Shown: one piece after another, positions 15,034-23,357 of the stretch
How positions within the stretch are numbered: position 1 is the first letter of the stretch
How the letters are laid out: every line of letters begins with the position of its first letter
From: Candidatus Aenigmatarchaeota archaeon
Lineage (GTDB): Archaea; Aenigmatarchaeota; Aenigmatarchaeia; QMZP01; JAFGSV01
Assembly: GCA_021163005.1 (NCBI GenBank)
Contig: JAGGXP010000042.1
Coordinates: forward strand, 1 to 44,994
Reading direction: 5' to 3'
Length of the DNA: 44,994 bases
The notes under the pieces: model-generated
Databases searched by the model: none
The model's input: the letters and a program-made list of their open reading frames with translations, nothing else
Told to the model about the DNA's origin: nothing
Program-made: the position numbers and the translations under genes

Positions 15034-15297
15034 TCACAGATTGAACATATCCATAAACCTTTTCATCTTCCTTAGTTCGGAGAGAAACATCTTCCCCTTC
15101 TCGAGAAGGAGGATGGTCTTGTCCTCATTGAATGATATGAACCCCTTCTCCTCAAGTTCCTGGAGGTATTTCTTGAGCAGCTTGTGGGAAAGATTGGCCC
15201 TGTAAAGCACATGCGTCGGTTTGGATTTCTGCCCATCCTCCTCAATACTTTCGAGTATTGAAATGATGATGTCAATGCGATCTCTCCTATTTTTCAT
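15034..15297 (-). CDS. Winged-helix DNA-binding protein
   Basis: An 87-residue archaeal winged-helix protein: helices at DIIISILESIEED, THVLYRANLSHKLLKKYLQELEE (part) and a wing of two strands GFISFNEDKTILLLEKG, then a C-terminal helix. This is the HTH_45-type fold seen in many small archaeal regulators. It overlaps the upstream 7-TM gene by 11 nt and ends 12 nt before moxR, so it is probably the local regulator of the operon. The ligand is unknown. Confidence 0.8.
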   Translation of the reverse strand: MKNRRDRIDIIISILESIEEDGQKSKPTHVLYRANLSHKLLKKYLQELEEKGFISFNEDKTILLLEKGKMFLSELRKMKRFMDMFNL

Positions 15298-15976
15298 ACC
15301 GTCTCACCAAAACATACTCATACATCAATATCAAAAACCCGGCAAGTTGCAGGACCTCCCCGATGACATACATGACGAGATTCATGAATGTCAGGATGAA
15401 GAACATCTGGCTGAGCAAAAGCACGAAAAAGGCCACAGGCGTCAGCAGCAGATTCATGTTGCGTGGAGTTTTAGCAGCATTCCTCTTGAGGTAATACGCC
15501 AGGATGCCTGTCATGAACACCACCATGGTGATATGGAAGACGAAATACGCGCTGTGACTGAAGATTGTTATCAGGACAATGAAGTATAAACAGAGATAAA
15601 ACATACCGCGCTCAGTTTTCCAGTTGATGAACAGCAGTCCGAAGAATGCCATGGCCATAAGGAACCTGAAGATGGAGAACCCTATGGTAAACAGTATCTC
15701 AGATATATGCGAGGTCTGGAAGTAGAAGACAGAATTTTCAATGTTGATAGAGCCGGTTTCTAGATAATAAATGTTGAAATTCGAGATTATCTTGAAGATG
15801 AAAGCGATACCTATGAGCAGGAAAAAGACGGAAAAATACCTGTGCTTTTTGTTGTGGGTGACACCGTAAAGCATGTGGCCGTATCTGGCAATCATGGCCA
15901 CGACCACAATGCTGAACAGCTCGAACACTATATCTATCCCGTAGAACCACCGCGGACTGAATATATACTGCAACAT
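15287..15976 (-). CDS. Seven-helix membrane protein of unknown function
   Basis: A 229-residue integral membrane protein with about seven hydrophobic helices (for example FELFSIVVVAMIARYGHML, VFFLLIGIAFIFKII, AFFVLLLSQMFFILTF). Many aromatic residues and a short basic C-terminus are visible; no catalytic motif is recognised. Related 7-TM proteins are found next to small wHTH genes in archaea and may form a sensor-regulator pair, but that is inferred from the 11-nt overlap with the wHTH gene. It is the promoter-proximal gene of the MoxR operon; a TTTTTTAA element about 25-35 nt upstream could be its promoter. Confidence 0.7.
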   Translation of the reverse strand: MLQYIFSPRWFYGIDIVFELFSIVVVAMIARYGHMLYGVTHNKKHRYFSVFFLLIGIAFIFKIISNFNIYYLETGSINIENSVFYFQTSHISEILFTIGFSIFRFLMAMAFFGLLFINWKTERGMFYLCLYFIVLITIFSHSAYFVFHITMVVFMTGILAYYLKRNAAKTPRNMNLLLTPVAFFVLLLSQMFFILTFMNLVMYVIGEVLQLAGFLILMYEYVLVRRYEK

Positions 15977-16061
15977 ATTACAAAATGCATATAAGAGAAG
16001 TTAAAAAACCTATGAAACAATGTTCCATAAAACTGTTCTTTACATATGTTTCACAACCGGC

Positions 16062-16146
16062 TTAAATATCCTCATCCAAGTATGCATTGAGGTGAGTGAC
16101 ATGACACTCTTCCGGATTACATAGCGATAACCCCCCTGTTGGGGGG
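16062..16146 (+). other. Possible short transcript: TATA box, Shine-Dalgarno, 7-codon ORF and strong hairpin
   Basis: On the plus strand a TATA box (ttaaatat, 16062-16069) is followed after about 25 nt by gaggtgag (16089-16096), an ATG at 16101 opening a 7-codon frame (MTLFRIT, stop at 16122-16124), and a GC hairpin at 16131-16146. The region lies between divergent 7-TM and dnaK 3' ends and is otherwise unexplained. It could be a leader-peptide-like mini-transcript or chance. Confidence 0.25.
16131..16146 (-). terminator. GC-rich hairpin downstream of dnaK
   Basis: CCCCCC-TGTT-GGGGGG is a perfect 6-bp hairpin 14 nt past the dnaK stop; on the minus strand it is followed by TTATC. It is a probable 3' end or stability element for the dnaK message. 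It has only a weak T-tract, and the same hairpin would also end any plus-strand transcript. Confidence 0.5.
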
Positions 16147-16159
16147 CATCCTGAACAGT

Positions 16160-18061
16160 TTATTTCTTCTTCTCGTCGTCGACCTTGTACTCCGCATCCA
16201 CGACCTTTTCATTGTCACCCTTTTTGCCCGCTTTCTTGCCGGTCTCTTTCTCTGGCGCTTCATTCCCTTTCTTGGCCGCAGCTTCCTGCGCGGCTTTCTG
16301 GTATATCGATGCGCCTGCTTCGCCGACAACTTTCTGAAGGTTCTCTGTCTCTTTCTTTATCTTTTCGGTGTCGTCGCCTGCCATGGCATCCTTTAAAGAT
16401 TTCATGGCATTTTCTATCTTTTCCTTCTGCTCTTTCGGAAGCTTGTCGCCGAGTTCGGAGAGTGTTTTCTCTGTTGTGTACACGACAGTGTCTGCGTTGT
16501 TTCTTATCTCTATGCTCTCCTTCCTTTTCCTGTCCTCCTCCTCGTGCTCCTTGGCTTCCTTTATCATCCTCTCTATGTCCTCGTCAGACATCTTGCTTGA
16601 CGATGTTATGGAAATCTTCTGCTCCTTGCCTGTGCCGAGGTCTCTGGCGGAGACATTTATGATGCCCGACGCATCTATGTCAAAGGTCACTTCTATCTGG
16701 GGCACTCCCCTTGGAGCCGGCGGTATGCCCTCGAGGTTAAACATGCCGAGGCTTGTGTTGTCCGCGGCCATAGGCCTTTCGCCCTGAAGCACATGCACGG
16801 TCACCGCGGTCTGGTAATCTGCTGCCGTGGAGAATACCTTTTTCTTCTTCACGGGGATGGTCGTGTTCCTCTCAATCAGGGGTGTCATGACGCCGCCAAG
16901 CGTCTCTATACCAAGAGTAAGGGGGGTAACGTCAAGAAGGACCATGTCCTTCACCTCGCCTGCGAGTATTCCTCCCTGGATGGCAGCGCCCATTGCCACG
17001 CATTCCATGGGGTCTATGCCTCTCTCGGCCTTCCTGCCGACGAAATCCTCCACGAACTTTATCACAGCCGGCATCCTCGTCGGTCCGCCGACAAGTATCA
17101 CCTTGTCTATCTTGTCTTTTGTCAGCTTGGCATCGCTTATTGCCTGTTCCATGGGCGCCCTGCACTTTTCGATGATGGGGCTGACAAGCTTCTCGAGCTG
17201 CGCCCTTGTAACTTTCATCGCAAGGTGCTTCGGCCCCTTGTCATCAGCGGTTATGTAGGGCAGGTTTATCTCTGTCTCAAAAACGCCCGAAAGCTCTATC
17301 TTCGCCTTCTCTGCTGCCTCCCTTATTCTCTGGACAGCCATATCGTCGCTGTTGAGGTCTATGCCTTCCTTCTCCTTGAAGTCATCTATGATGTACTTCA
17401 TGAACGCCTCGTCCATGTCCCTTCCGCCGAGATGGGTGTCACCACTTGTTGAAAGCACATTGAATGTGCCCTCTGAGAATTCCATTATTGTCACGTCAAG
17501 CGTGCCTCCGCCGAAATCGAACACAAGAATCTTGTGTTCTTCGTTTTTCTTGTCGATGCCGTATGACATGGCAGCTGCTGTCGGCTCGTTGACAAGCCTG
17601 ACGACCTCGAGACCCGCGATTTTCCCGGCGTCCTTTGTGGCAGTCCTCTGGTTGTCGTCAAAGTAGGCGGGGACAGTTATCACAGCTTTTTCTATCTTCT
17701 CGCCGAGGAACGTTTCAGCATCATCCTTTATCTTCTGGAGAATGAATGCTGAAATCTGCTGAGGTGTGTAATCCTTTCCGTGAATCTTGTATCTGAACTT
17801 CGTGCCCATCTTCCTCTTGGCGCCGCTGATAGTTCCCTCAGGGTTTGAAACCGCCTGCCTTCTTGCGGGCTCGCCGACAAGAATCTGACCGTCCTTCGTG
17901 AATGCCACAACAGACGGGAACATCTTCCCTGCTACTGTGGCGCCTTCTGCAGAAGGTATGATTGTGGGCTTGCCGCCCATCATTACCGCTGCCTGCGAGT
18001 TTGAAGTACCGAGATCTATACCTATTATCTTTTCCTTCTTTTCATCTTTTTTGTCACCCAT
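16160..18061 (-). CDS. dnaK: Chaperone DnaK (Hsp70)
   Basis: 633 residues. The actin-like ATPase domain begins [16 protein letters not shown] (phosphate 1) and carries [26 protein letters not shown] (phosphate 2) and [10 protein letters not shown] (adenosine). The linker [14 protein letters not shown] leads to the substrate-binding domain, with a helical lid (about 510-600) and a charged Lys/Glu C-terminus in place of the usual EEVD-like end. It folds and protects proteins with DnaJ and GrpE. A GGGGTGG Shine-Dalgarno precedes the ATG. grpE lies 46 nt upstream on the same strand, giving a grpE-dnaK operon. Bacterial-type Hsp70 in archaea is a horizontal acquisition. Confidence 0.98.
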   Translation of the reverse strand: MGDKKDEKKEKIIGIDLGTSNSQAAVMMGGKPTIIPSAEGATVAGKMFPSVVAFTKDGQILVGEPARRQAVSNPEGTISGAKRKMGTKFRYKIHGKDYTPQQISAFILQKIKDDAETFLGEKIEKAVITVPAYFDDNQRTATKDAGKIAGLEVVRLVNEPTAAAMSYGIDKKNEEHKILVFDFGGGTLDVTIMEFSEGTFNVLSTSGDTHLGGRDMDEAFMKYIIDDFKEKEGIDLNSDDMAVQRIREAAEKAKIELSGVFETEINLPYITADDKGPKHLAMKVTRAQLEKLVSPIIEKCRAPMEQAISDAKLTKDKIDKVILVGGPTRMPAVIKFVEDFVGRKAERGIDPMECVAMGAAIQGGILAGEVKDMVLLDVTPLTLGIETLGGVMTPLIERNTTIPVKKKKVFSTAADYQTAVTVHVLQGERPMAADNTSLGMFNLEGIPPAPRGVPQIEVTFDIDASGIINVSARDLGTGKEQKISITSSSKMSDEDIERMIKEAKEHEEEDRKRKESIEIRNNADTVVYTTEKTLSELGDKLPKEQKEKIENAMKSLKDAMAGDDTEKIKKETENLQKVVGEAGASIYQKAAQEAAAKKGNEAPEKETGKKAGKKGDNEKVVDAEYKVDDEKKK

Positions 18062-18107
18062 AAAACCACCCCTTATGAATCAATGCATAATGATAAGCAA
18101 TGATTTA

Positions 18108-18572
18108 TTAACTTTTCGCTATTATGACCTTCGAGTGCCGTATGACCTTCGAGTTCAGCATGTAGCCGGGAAGCAGCTCCTCAAGTATCGTGCCGTCCTC
18201 GTCCCTGGACTTTTTCGACATCATGGCATCATGGTAATACGGGTCGAACATCTTTCCGACAGCCTCTATCCTCTTCAGGCCGGATTCCCGCAGCGTCTTC
18301 ATGAGGTTGTCGTAGACCATCTTTATACCCTTTCTGGTCTCCCTGTCGGATATGCCCTTCAGTGACCTTTCAAGGTCGTCAACAGTCTGGAGCAGAGACT
18401 TTATCAGCCTTTCGTTTGCCGCCTTCTCGAATGCATCCTTTTCCCGGTCTATGTGCTTCTTGTAGTTTTCAAAATCCGCTGTGATGTATTTTATCCGCTC
18501 GCGCAGCTCGTCCCTCTCCTTCTCGCATTCGGCGAGCCTCCTCCCGGATTTTGATACCTTTTGCCTGGCCAT
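18108..18572 (-). CDS. grpE: Nucleotide exchange factor GrpE
   Basis: About 154 residues from MARQKVSKSG; a GTG 9 nt earlier is an alternative, but GTGAT spaced as a Shine-Dalgarno favours the ATG. It has a long N-terminal coiled coil (about 10-70), the conserved DFENYKKHIDREK and LLQTVDDLERSL region, and a beta-rich C-terminal wing with GMKMFDPYYHDAM-like residues (here GKMFDPYYHDAM) and LPGYMLNSKVIRHSKV. It accelerates ADP release from DnaK. A T-rich TATA-like element lies about 30 nt upstream. Length is slightly short for the family because the N-terminal disordered part is reduced. Confidence 0.95.
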   Translation of the reverse strand: MARQKVSKSGRRLAECEKERDELRERIKYITADFENYKKHIDREKDAFEKAANERLIKSLLQTVDDLERSLKGISDRETRKGIKMVYDNLMKTLRESGLKRIEAVGKMFDPYYHDAMMSKKSRDEDGTILEELLPGYMLNSKVIRHSKVIIAKS

Positions 18573-18619
18573 AATAATCACAATAAGATATGCTTCACTG
18601 CAATAAAAAAATTTGCTGC

Positions 18620-19780
18620 TCAGCCAAGGGCAAGCCGGTAAATCTTTACAATGTCCCCTGCATCAAGACTGACGAAGTTTCCGATGGGTTCCGGTTTTGC
18701 GGCCAGCCGCGACATCTCTTCAAATCTGCTGCCGCCTATGCCAAGCCCTTTGAGAGTGGTTTCCAGGCCGAGCGAGCTGAAGAACTTTTCGGTTTCCTTT
18801 ATTCCCATGAGCGCCGCCTTTTCATCATCCTTCTCGAAAACATGGAAAACATTTCTCCCATATCGTGCGAAGCGCGCTGTGTCGTGCTTATAGACATACT
18901 TCATCCATGCAGGGATTATCACCGCGAGCCCGGCCCCGTGGGCTATATCGTATGCAGCCGAGAGCTCGTGCTCTATCTTGTGCGATGCCCAGTCCTCCTC
19001 CCTTCCGGTACCGAGTATGCCGTTATGCGCGACTGTTCCTGCCCACATAAGCTCTGCCTGCGCATCATAATCCTTCGGGTCAGCCACAGCCTTCTTCGAG
19101 TTCCGGATTATGGAACGCATCACTGCCTCACACATTTCGTCAGTCACATCAACGTTCTTCGTGTTGGTGAAATACCTTTCGACTATGTGAGCGAACATGT
19201 CAGCCGATCCGTATGCTATCTGCTTTTTGGGAAGGGTGAAAGTCAGCTCCGGGTTCAGTATAGAGAAGACAGGCCTTGACAGGTCGCTCCTTGCCGAAAG
19301 CTTCCTCCCGCCTTCCTCGTTGGTTATGACCATGCTCGGGCTCATCTCGCTTCCGGCTGCAGATATGGTCAGTATGACACCGACCTTGAGCGGATTCTTT
19401 ATCACAGTCTTTTTCGTGAAGAAGTCCCACACATCGCCTTCATAGGGGGCGCCCGCAGCTATGGCCTTTGACGAGTCTATGACGCTTCCGCCTCCCACAG
19501 CGAGAATGAAATCAATGCCTTCCTTCCTGCACAGTTCTATTCCTTTCCTGACCATCGAGAGGCGCGGATTCGGGACAACGCCGCCGAGCTCAGCGAACTT
19601 TATTCCCGCCTTTTCAAGTGATTCAACAACCCTGTCATAGAGCCCTGTCCGCTTTATGCTGCCCCCGCCGTAGTGGAGAAGAATGTTTCCGGAATGCTTC
19701 CTGACTTCTTGTCCCACTCCCGTCTCAGTGCCCCTTCCGAAGATGACTTTAGTGGGCATGTGAAGAGTAAAATTGTCCAT
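18620..19780 (-). CDS. Iron-containing alcohol dehydrogenase (butanol dehydrogenase/YqhD group)
   Basis: About 386 residues from MDNFTLHMPTKVIFG; an ATG 12 nt upstream is only 13 nt from the TTTAAA box, so the internal start is preferred. The nucleotide site is GGGS at LLHYGGGSIK and AVGGGSVIDSSK. Metal ligands are the D and H of GSADMFAHIVE and the two histidines in ASHKIEHELSAAYDIAHGAG. Members reduce aldehydes to alcohols with NADPH or NADH. The TATA box overlaps the stop of the upstream amidotransferase gene, so it seems to have its own promoter. It is most similar in pattern to bacterial BDH-type enzymes, suggesting transfer. Confidence 0.93.
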   Translation of the reverse strand: MDNFTLHMPTKVIFGRGTETGVGQEVRKHSGNILLHYGGGSIKRTGLYDRVVESLEKAGIKFAELGGVVPNPRLSMVRKGIELCRKEGIDFILAVGGGSVIDSSKAIAAGAPYEGDVWDFFTKKTVIKNPLKVGVILTISAAGSEMSPSMVITNEEGGRKLSARSDLSRPVFSILNPELTFTLPKKQIAYGSADMFAHIVERYFTNTKNVDVTDEMCEAVMRSIIRNSKKAVADPKDYDAQAELMWAGTVAHNGILGTGREEDWASHKIEHELSAAYDIAHGAGLAVIIPAWMKYVYKHDTARFARYGRNVFHVFEKDDEKAALMGIKETEKFFSSLGLETTLKGLGIGGSRFEEMSRLAAKPEPIGNFVSLDAGDIVKIYRLALG

Positions 19781-19803
19781 ATCAGTTATCATGAGAAGCA
19801 GAT

Positions 19804-20343
19804 TTAAATGGCTTTCAGGAACCGCTCCACAACGTCCCTGTTCCTCGCCTCAGGATGGAACAATATGCCGTAGAACGGCTTTGACTTGTGCCTTATCGCC
19901 TGAATGCATTTGCCTGACTTTGCCAGCACCTCGAACTGCGCCGAGGCCTTGACAGCCTTCCCGTGCAGCTCGTACACTTTCATCCTGCCTTCAAGAAGGG
20001 GGTTCTTCCTCACAACCTCCACGTCAGCGAAACCTACGGACTTTTCGTCGCCGAGCGCAGAGCCGAACACAGCGGCCATGACCTGCATTCCGGCGCATAT
20101 CCCAAGCACGGGCTTGCTGGTCTCCTTCAGCCATGAAAAAGTGTCAATGTCCCCAAGGTATCCGAACTCCCTGAGCGGCGTTCCCGAAAGAATGATTTTC
20201 TCCGCCTCTTCAATGTCGCTTTTGCGGACTTTCGTGTAATGGATTTTTCTGGCATCCCCAAACCTTCCGGCAATGTCCATCAGGGGCCTTGCGAATTCTT
20301 CAGTGCCGAGCGGCTGCGAATTCATATCAACAATCAGAATCAT
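19804..20343 (-). CDS. Class I glutamine amidotransferase (GuaA subunit A-like)
   Basis: 179 residues forming a lone GATase1 domain: nucleophile C83 in LGICAGMQ and the His/Glu pair H163 and E165 in LFHPEARN, at normal spacing. It would release ammonia from glutamine for a synthetase partner. Size and lone-domain form fit the split archaeal GMP synthetase glutaminase subunit, but the N-terminus (MILIVDMNSQPLGTEEF) departs from the usual GuaAA opening and no GuaAB gene is in this window, so the partner is uncertain. It overlaps the upstream membrane protein gene by 4 nt (minus strand). Confidence 0.75.
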   Translation of the reverse strand: MILIVDMNSQPLGTEEFARPLMDIAGRFGDARKIHYTKVRKSDIEEAEKIILSGTPLREFGYLGDIDTFSWLKETSKPVLGICAGMQVMAAVFGSALGDEKSVGFADVEVVRKNPLLEGRMKVYELHGKAVKASAQFEVLAKSGKCIQAIRHKSKPFYGILFHPEARNRDVVERFLKAI

Positions 20344-20762
20344 GCATTTACCTTCCTGAAGCAGTTGAGGAAGTGCAGGCTGGCCAGCTGTATGATGAGC
20401 GATGCCGCTATGATGTACATGCCGTAGTCATTCAGGAACGGCATTGCTATGCCGGGAATAAGCAGTGAAGCCAGTCCTATGCCTATTGTTGCACCGCAGA
20501 CAGGAGCGCCTATACCGCATACACTCAGTGCACTGATTCCAAGCACTGAGGCAACCATGCCGATAAGCGAGCCGCTGTACGTCTTCTCCATGCCTATCCT
20601 TTCCTTTATGTTCCTCACAGTGCAGGTGAGCACAAGCGCAAAAAGAATCATGAATGATGCAGCCAGCAGATAGTACCAGCCATAGAATATATTCTCCGGA
20701 AGAAGCAGCCAGGAGACTGCGAGAGCCAGCACGAACGTCAGCTCACAGTATCTGCTTTTCAT
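20340..20762 (-). CDS. Small integral membrane protein, unknown
   Basis: 140 residues from MKSRYCELTFVLALAVSWLL, chosen because CTATATTATC lies about 25 nt upstream; longer readings extend into the lytic transglycosylase gene and add a non-conserved basic stretch. Four or five hydrophobic helices are visible, with a Gly/Ala/Cys-rich middle (ALSVCGIGAPVCGATIGIG). No motif is recognised. The CGIGxPxCGxTxGIG pattern resembles loops in some small transporters and redox membrane proteins, but I make no assignment. It overlaps the amidotransferase gene by 4 nt. Confidence 0.6.
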   Translation of the reverse strand: MKSRYCELTFVLALAVSWLLLPENIFYGWYYLLAASFMILFALVLTCTVRNIKERIGMEKTYSGSLIGMVASVLGISALSVCGIGAPVCGATIGIGLASLLIPGIAMPFLNDYGMYIIAASLIIQLASLHFLNCFRKVNA

Positions 20763-20814
20763 TACTTTGATAATATAGGGTTTTTGCATAGTTTTATAGA
20801 CGCTTTTGCTGCTT

Positions 20815-21762
20815 TTATCTTTTCTTCTTGGTGTTCCACTGCCTCGGCAGCGGAAACAGTCTTTTCCTCTTTTCCGGGACAGCGGGAGGTTTTTCATATT
20901 TCAGTGACGGCTCCCTGAGCGACGTGTTCAGCGGCGGGTCTATGGCGCTCTCAAGCGCCTTCAGGGGCTTTGCGTTCCTGACAGCCTCCAGAGACCTCTC
21001 TTCCATTATCCTGCCGAGCGCACGCGCGTGCTTTCCTATGGAGCTTGCGTAGAAGGGATGTCCCGGGTTGTACCTGTACGTCGCCCTTATGGCGTCCCTG
21101 CTGAAGCCGTGGTCCGCGAGATATCTTCCGAGGAATCCTATGGCGTCAGGCTTGTTCATGGGGTCGAATACGCCGTCGCCGTCGAAGTCCTTCCCGTATT
21201 TTCTGAAGAGGTCGGGCATTATCTGGGCTATGCCGTATGCGCCCGCCCACGAACCTTTCGCCTCGAATATGTCATCAGGCAGGAGTATGTTGTCTGCGGT
21301 GTCCTTCTGAAGCTCGAGAAAGTCCTTTATGTATTCATAAAAATGCCTTCTGCGCCTCCCGCTGCTCTGCATATAGACGGAGATGAGGGAATTTATGACA
21401 GGCCGCTTTCCTGTGTACTGCCCCCTGTTGGTCTCCAGTTCCAGTACCGACGCGATGTGCTCGGGCGACGGGCCGAACTCGTCTTCCGCCTTCCTGAGCC
21501 AGTGCCAGTATTCCTCCATGAAGTCTGCGCACGACTCAAGCGAATCGCGCCTCATGTACCATGACTGCGAAGTGTCCGCGTAGTTGACGAACCTCTTCCT
21601 TTTTCCGAAGTCATAGACCTCGAACCTCGGATCCTCGAGAATTGACGTTATATCATATCCGTCGCGCGCCAGCCTGCGCTTCAGGTAGTCCAGCCTGCTT
21701 TTGTACTTTCCTGTTGCTCCTGAAACCGCGAGCGCGGCCGAGAGCAGAATCTCGCCTATCAT
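20815..21762 (-). CDS. Secreted MltB-like lytic transglycosylase
   Basis: 315 residues from MIGEILLSAALAVSG, a signal peptide; the start is about 27 nt after a CTTAAAT box. The catalytic Glu is E110 in VLELETNRG (ETxxG in MltB/Slt35). The later core GSWAGAYGIAQIMP and the EF-hand-like DFDGDG followed by PDAIGFLGRYLADHG match the GSxAGAxGxxQxMP...DFxGDG...DAIGxxxxYxxxHG pattern of E. coli Slt35/MltB almost residue for residue. The family cleaves peptidoglycan between MurNAc and GlcNAc. Archaea lack murein, so the target would be outside the cell, such as a bacterial wall, or a pseudomurein-like polymer. The C-terminal 60 residues are basic and Pro-rich. It has no visible operon partner for wall metabolism. 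Confidence 0.88.
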   Translation of the reverse strand: MIGEILLSAALAVSGATGKYKSRLDYLKRRLARDGYDITSILEDPRFEVYDFGKRKRFVNYADTSQSWYMRRDSLESCADFMEEYWHWLRKAEDEFGPSPEHIASVLELETNRGQYTGKRPVINSLISVYMQSSGRRRRHFYEYIKDFLELQKDTADNILLPDDIFEAKGSWAGAYGIAQIMPDLFRKYGKDFDGDGVFDPMNKPDAIGFLGRYLADHGFSRDAIRATYRYNPGHPFYASSIGKHARALGRIMEERSLEAVRNAKPLKALESAIDPPLNTSLREPSLKYEKPPAVPEKRKRLFPLPRQWNTKKKR

Positions 21763-21794
21763 GTTAAGAATAGCATGCAAAAAGATTTAAGGCA

Positions 21795-22115
21795 TTAGGG
21801 TCTTCCCATTCTCCTGCGCCTGCCGTTCAGCACGAACCTGCCGCCCTCTATGCTGATGGCCTTGCCGTTGGCGAGAGCGTCCGCGACCTTTTTCCTCGCC
21901 TCAGTGAGCATTCTGTGGAATGTGGGCTGGGAAACTCCCATCTTTTCTGCGGCCTCTGCCTGCCCCATGCCGAGAAGGTCCTTGAGCCTCAGGGCCTCGA
22001 ATTCCTCTACAGTAAGGACTGTCATTTCGGCATCTTTCATGGGCATGCCTACCGGCTTGAAGAAGGTGGCCGCCGGCATGTCCCTGACTATCCTGAACCT
22101 TCTCGGCCTCGGCAT
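21795..22115 (-). CDS. DUF134 (UPF0251) HTH protein
   Basis: 106 residues with the DUF134 opening MPRPRRFRIV and an HTH (EEFEALRLKDLLGMGQAEAA, then MGVSQPTFHRMLTEARKKVADAL) like sigma-70 region 4. The RRRRMGRP tail is basic. DUF134 proteins are regularly encoded beside NifX/DUF5320 genes in anaerobes, and here it closes that operon, only 4 nt after the NifX-like gene. It is the likely regulator, and the palindrome in the operon promoter is a candidate site. Confidence 0.9.
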   Translation of the reverse strand: MPRPRRFRIVRDMPAATFFKPVGMPMKDAEMTVLTVEEFEALRLKDLLGMGQAEAAEKMGVSQPTFHRMLTEARKKVADALANGKAISIEGGRFVLNGRRRRMGRP

Positions 22116-22119
22116 ACTT

Positions 22120-22422
22120 TCACGTCTGCCCGAGCGCTTCCTTCACGCTGACGCCGGACTTCTGCTCGTACTTTATGCCCTTTCCGTCAAGCGCTCCTGT
22201 CATGTTCGGACCGAACGCCCCGCAGACGACCTTGTCCACGCGCTCGTCAGACAGCATCTCGGCAACGCTGAATCCCGCGCCGCCTCCGCCTATGATGAAC
22301 GGGTTCTTTATCTTCTTGACGAGCTTTCCGTCCTCGAAGATGAGGAAGAACGGCGCCCTCGCGCCCTTTGCGCTCACCTGCGAGTTTTCGTCATCCTTTT
22401 CCGCACCTATTGCCACTTTCAT
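22120..22422 (-). CDS. NifX/NafY-like (dinitrogenase FeMo-cofactor biosynthesis family) protein
   Basis: A 100-residue single-domain protein of the PF02579 type: MKVAIGAE start, SAKGARAPFFLIF, the Gly-rich IGGGGAGFSVAEML loop, and VCGAFGPNMTGAL. Members bind Fe-S or FeMo-co-like clusters; most, including those in organisms without nitrogenase, have no known client. No nif genes are in the window, so a general metal-cluster or metal-traffic role is more likely than nitrogen fixation. It overlaps the permease gene by 4 nt. Confidence 0.88.
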   Translation of the reverse strand: MKVAIGAEKDDENSQVSAKGARAPFFLIFEDGKLVKKIKNPFIIGGGGAGFSVAEMLSDERVDKVVCGAFGPNMTGALDGKGIKYEQKSGVSVKEALGQT

Positions 22423-22925
22423 AGCATTCCCTCCTTTTCAAATTTTTCAAAAATGATGCCCTGCACCACTGACATGAGTATCATTACCACTGTCAGCACT
22501 GCAGTGAACTTTATGCCGAAGTAAAAGATGATGACAGGGAGAAGAGGTATCTTGACGGCCCTGTTGTACAGGAACGTGGCTATGAAGCCGTACCCGACCC
22601 CTCCCTTTTTCAGCTCCCTGAGGAACGGGTACCACATGTATATGGGCCCTGTTGATATTATGCCGCCCGCTATTGAAATAGCCCATCTTTTTGCCCCGGA
22701 CGACGTGCCCAGGTGTTTTTTTACGGACTCTGGGCTGACAAAGTAGTTGAACCCTGCTGTGAGCAGGTATATCAGGACGAAGATGTACGCTATTCTCAGG
22801 AACACTGTGTACGACGATTCAAGCGCCCTGACTGCGAGGCCCGGGCCCGCCGCGGCTGTTACTGCATAAAGCGCAATTACTGCGATAAGGAAATATGCGC
22901 TTATGCTTATGTCAGGCTTTTTCAC
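22419..22925 (-). CDS. Permease subunit 2 (ArsP/DUF318-like half)
   Basis: 168 residues from a GTG at 22925, which overlaps the stop of the preceding permease gene (GTGA), so the two are coupled; a longer frame upstream only re-reads that gene. About five transmembrane helices and the conserved GGIISTGPIYMWYPFLREL and GFIATFLYNRAVKIPLLP segments are visible. These resemble the second half of DUF318/ArsP permeases, which are usually about 300 residues in one chain; here each half is a separate gene. The substrate is unknown; metal, metalloid or cluster-precursor export would suit the NifX neighbour. Confidence 0.7.
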   Translation of the reverse strand: MKKPDISISAYFLIAVIALYAVTAAAGPGLAVRALESSYTVFLRIAYIFVLIYLLTAGFNYFVSPESVKKHLGTSSGAKRWAISIAGGIISTGPIYMWYPFLRELKKGGVGYGFIATFLYNRAVKIPLLPVIIFYFGIKFTAVLTVVMILMSVVQGIIFEKFEKEGML

Positions 22926-23356
22926 AGCATCCCCACCACCGAAACTGTTATTATGGCAGTTATTATCGCCAGAACGAAGCTGCTTATGTTCCTCAGCGTG
23001 CTGAACCTTTTCCCGAGCATCATGGATTCCGCGGGATACTGTACAACGCCCACTGTCACCCACGCCACCATGAACGCGGTCACAGCATAAAGGCTCACGC
23101 CCTGGCTTAGAAACTCGCCTGAAAGTATGTAGCTTGTTATGGGATTGCCGGCCAGTATGCTGCCGGCGAAAGCACCCGTAAGTGTGTCGAGAATCGCAAA
23201 CTTGGTGAAAATGCGGCCGTAGACGCTCTTGGGCACAACCGCATTTGCAAGGCCTATAAGAAGAATGGTGCCGGCAAGCACCGGAAGGCTGTTATAAAGG
23301 GACCTTCCTGCGCGTGCCAGCGAATCCTTAAGCCTTTCCCTGTCTGAGCTGTTCAT
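22922..23356 (-). CDS. Permease subunit 1 (ArsP/DUF318-like half)
   Basis: 144 residues from the ATG at 23356, which follows the stop of the DUF5320 gene with TGACATG spacing; an upstream start would overlap that gene. About four transmembrane helices, with SILAGNPITSYILSGEFLSQGVSLYAVTA (part) and VVQYPAESMMLGKRF. The GNPITSYILSGE motif is the duplicated loop also seen in DUF318 permeases. It pairs with the next gene to make a full transporter. Confidence 0.72.
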   Translation of the reverse strand: MNSSDRERLKDSLARAGRSLYNSLPVLAGTILLIGLANAVVPKSVYGRIFTKFAILDTLTGAFAGSILAGNPITSYILSGEFLSQGVSLYAVTAFMVAWVTVGVVQYPAESMMLGKRFSTLRNISSFVLAIITAIITVSVVGML

Positions 23357-23357
23357 G

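Noticed and set aside
16012-16055. Inverted TGAAACA/TGTTTCA pair upstream of the 7-TM gene as an operator
   Set aside because: The arms are about 28 nt apart, short, and in AT-rich DNA where such pairs are common.
22120-22422. Evidence for nitrogen fixation from the NifX-like gene
   Set aside because: The family is common in organisms without nitrogenase, and no nifHDKEN gene is in the window.
22419-23063. Longer permease subunit 2 beginning about 138 nt upstream
   Set aside because: The extra residues are a re-reading of the upstream permease gene in another frame. The GTG at 22925 gives a normal 4-nt overlap.
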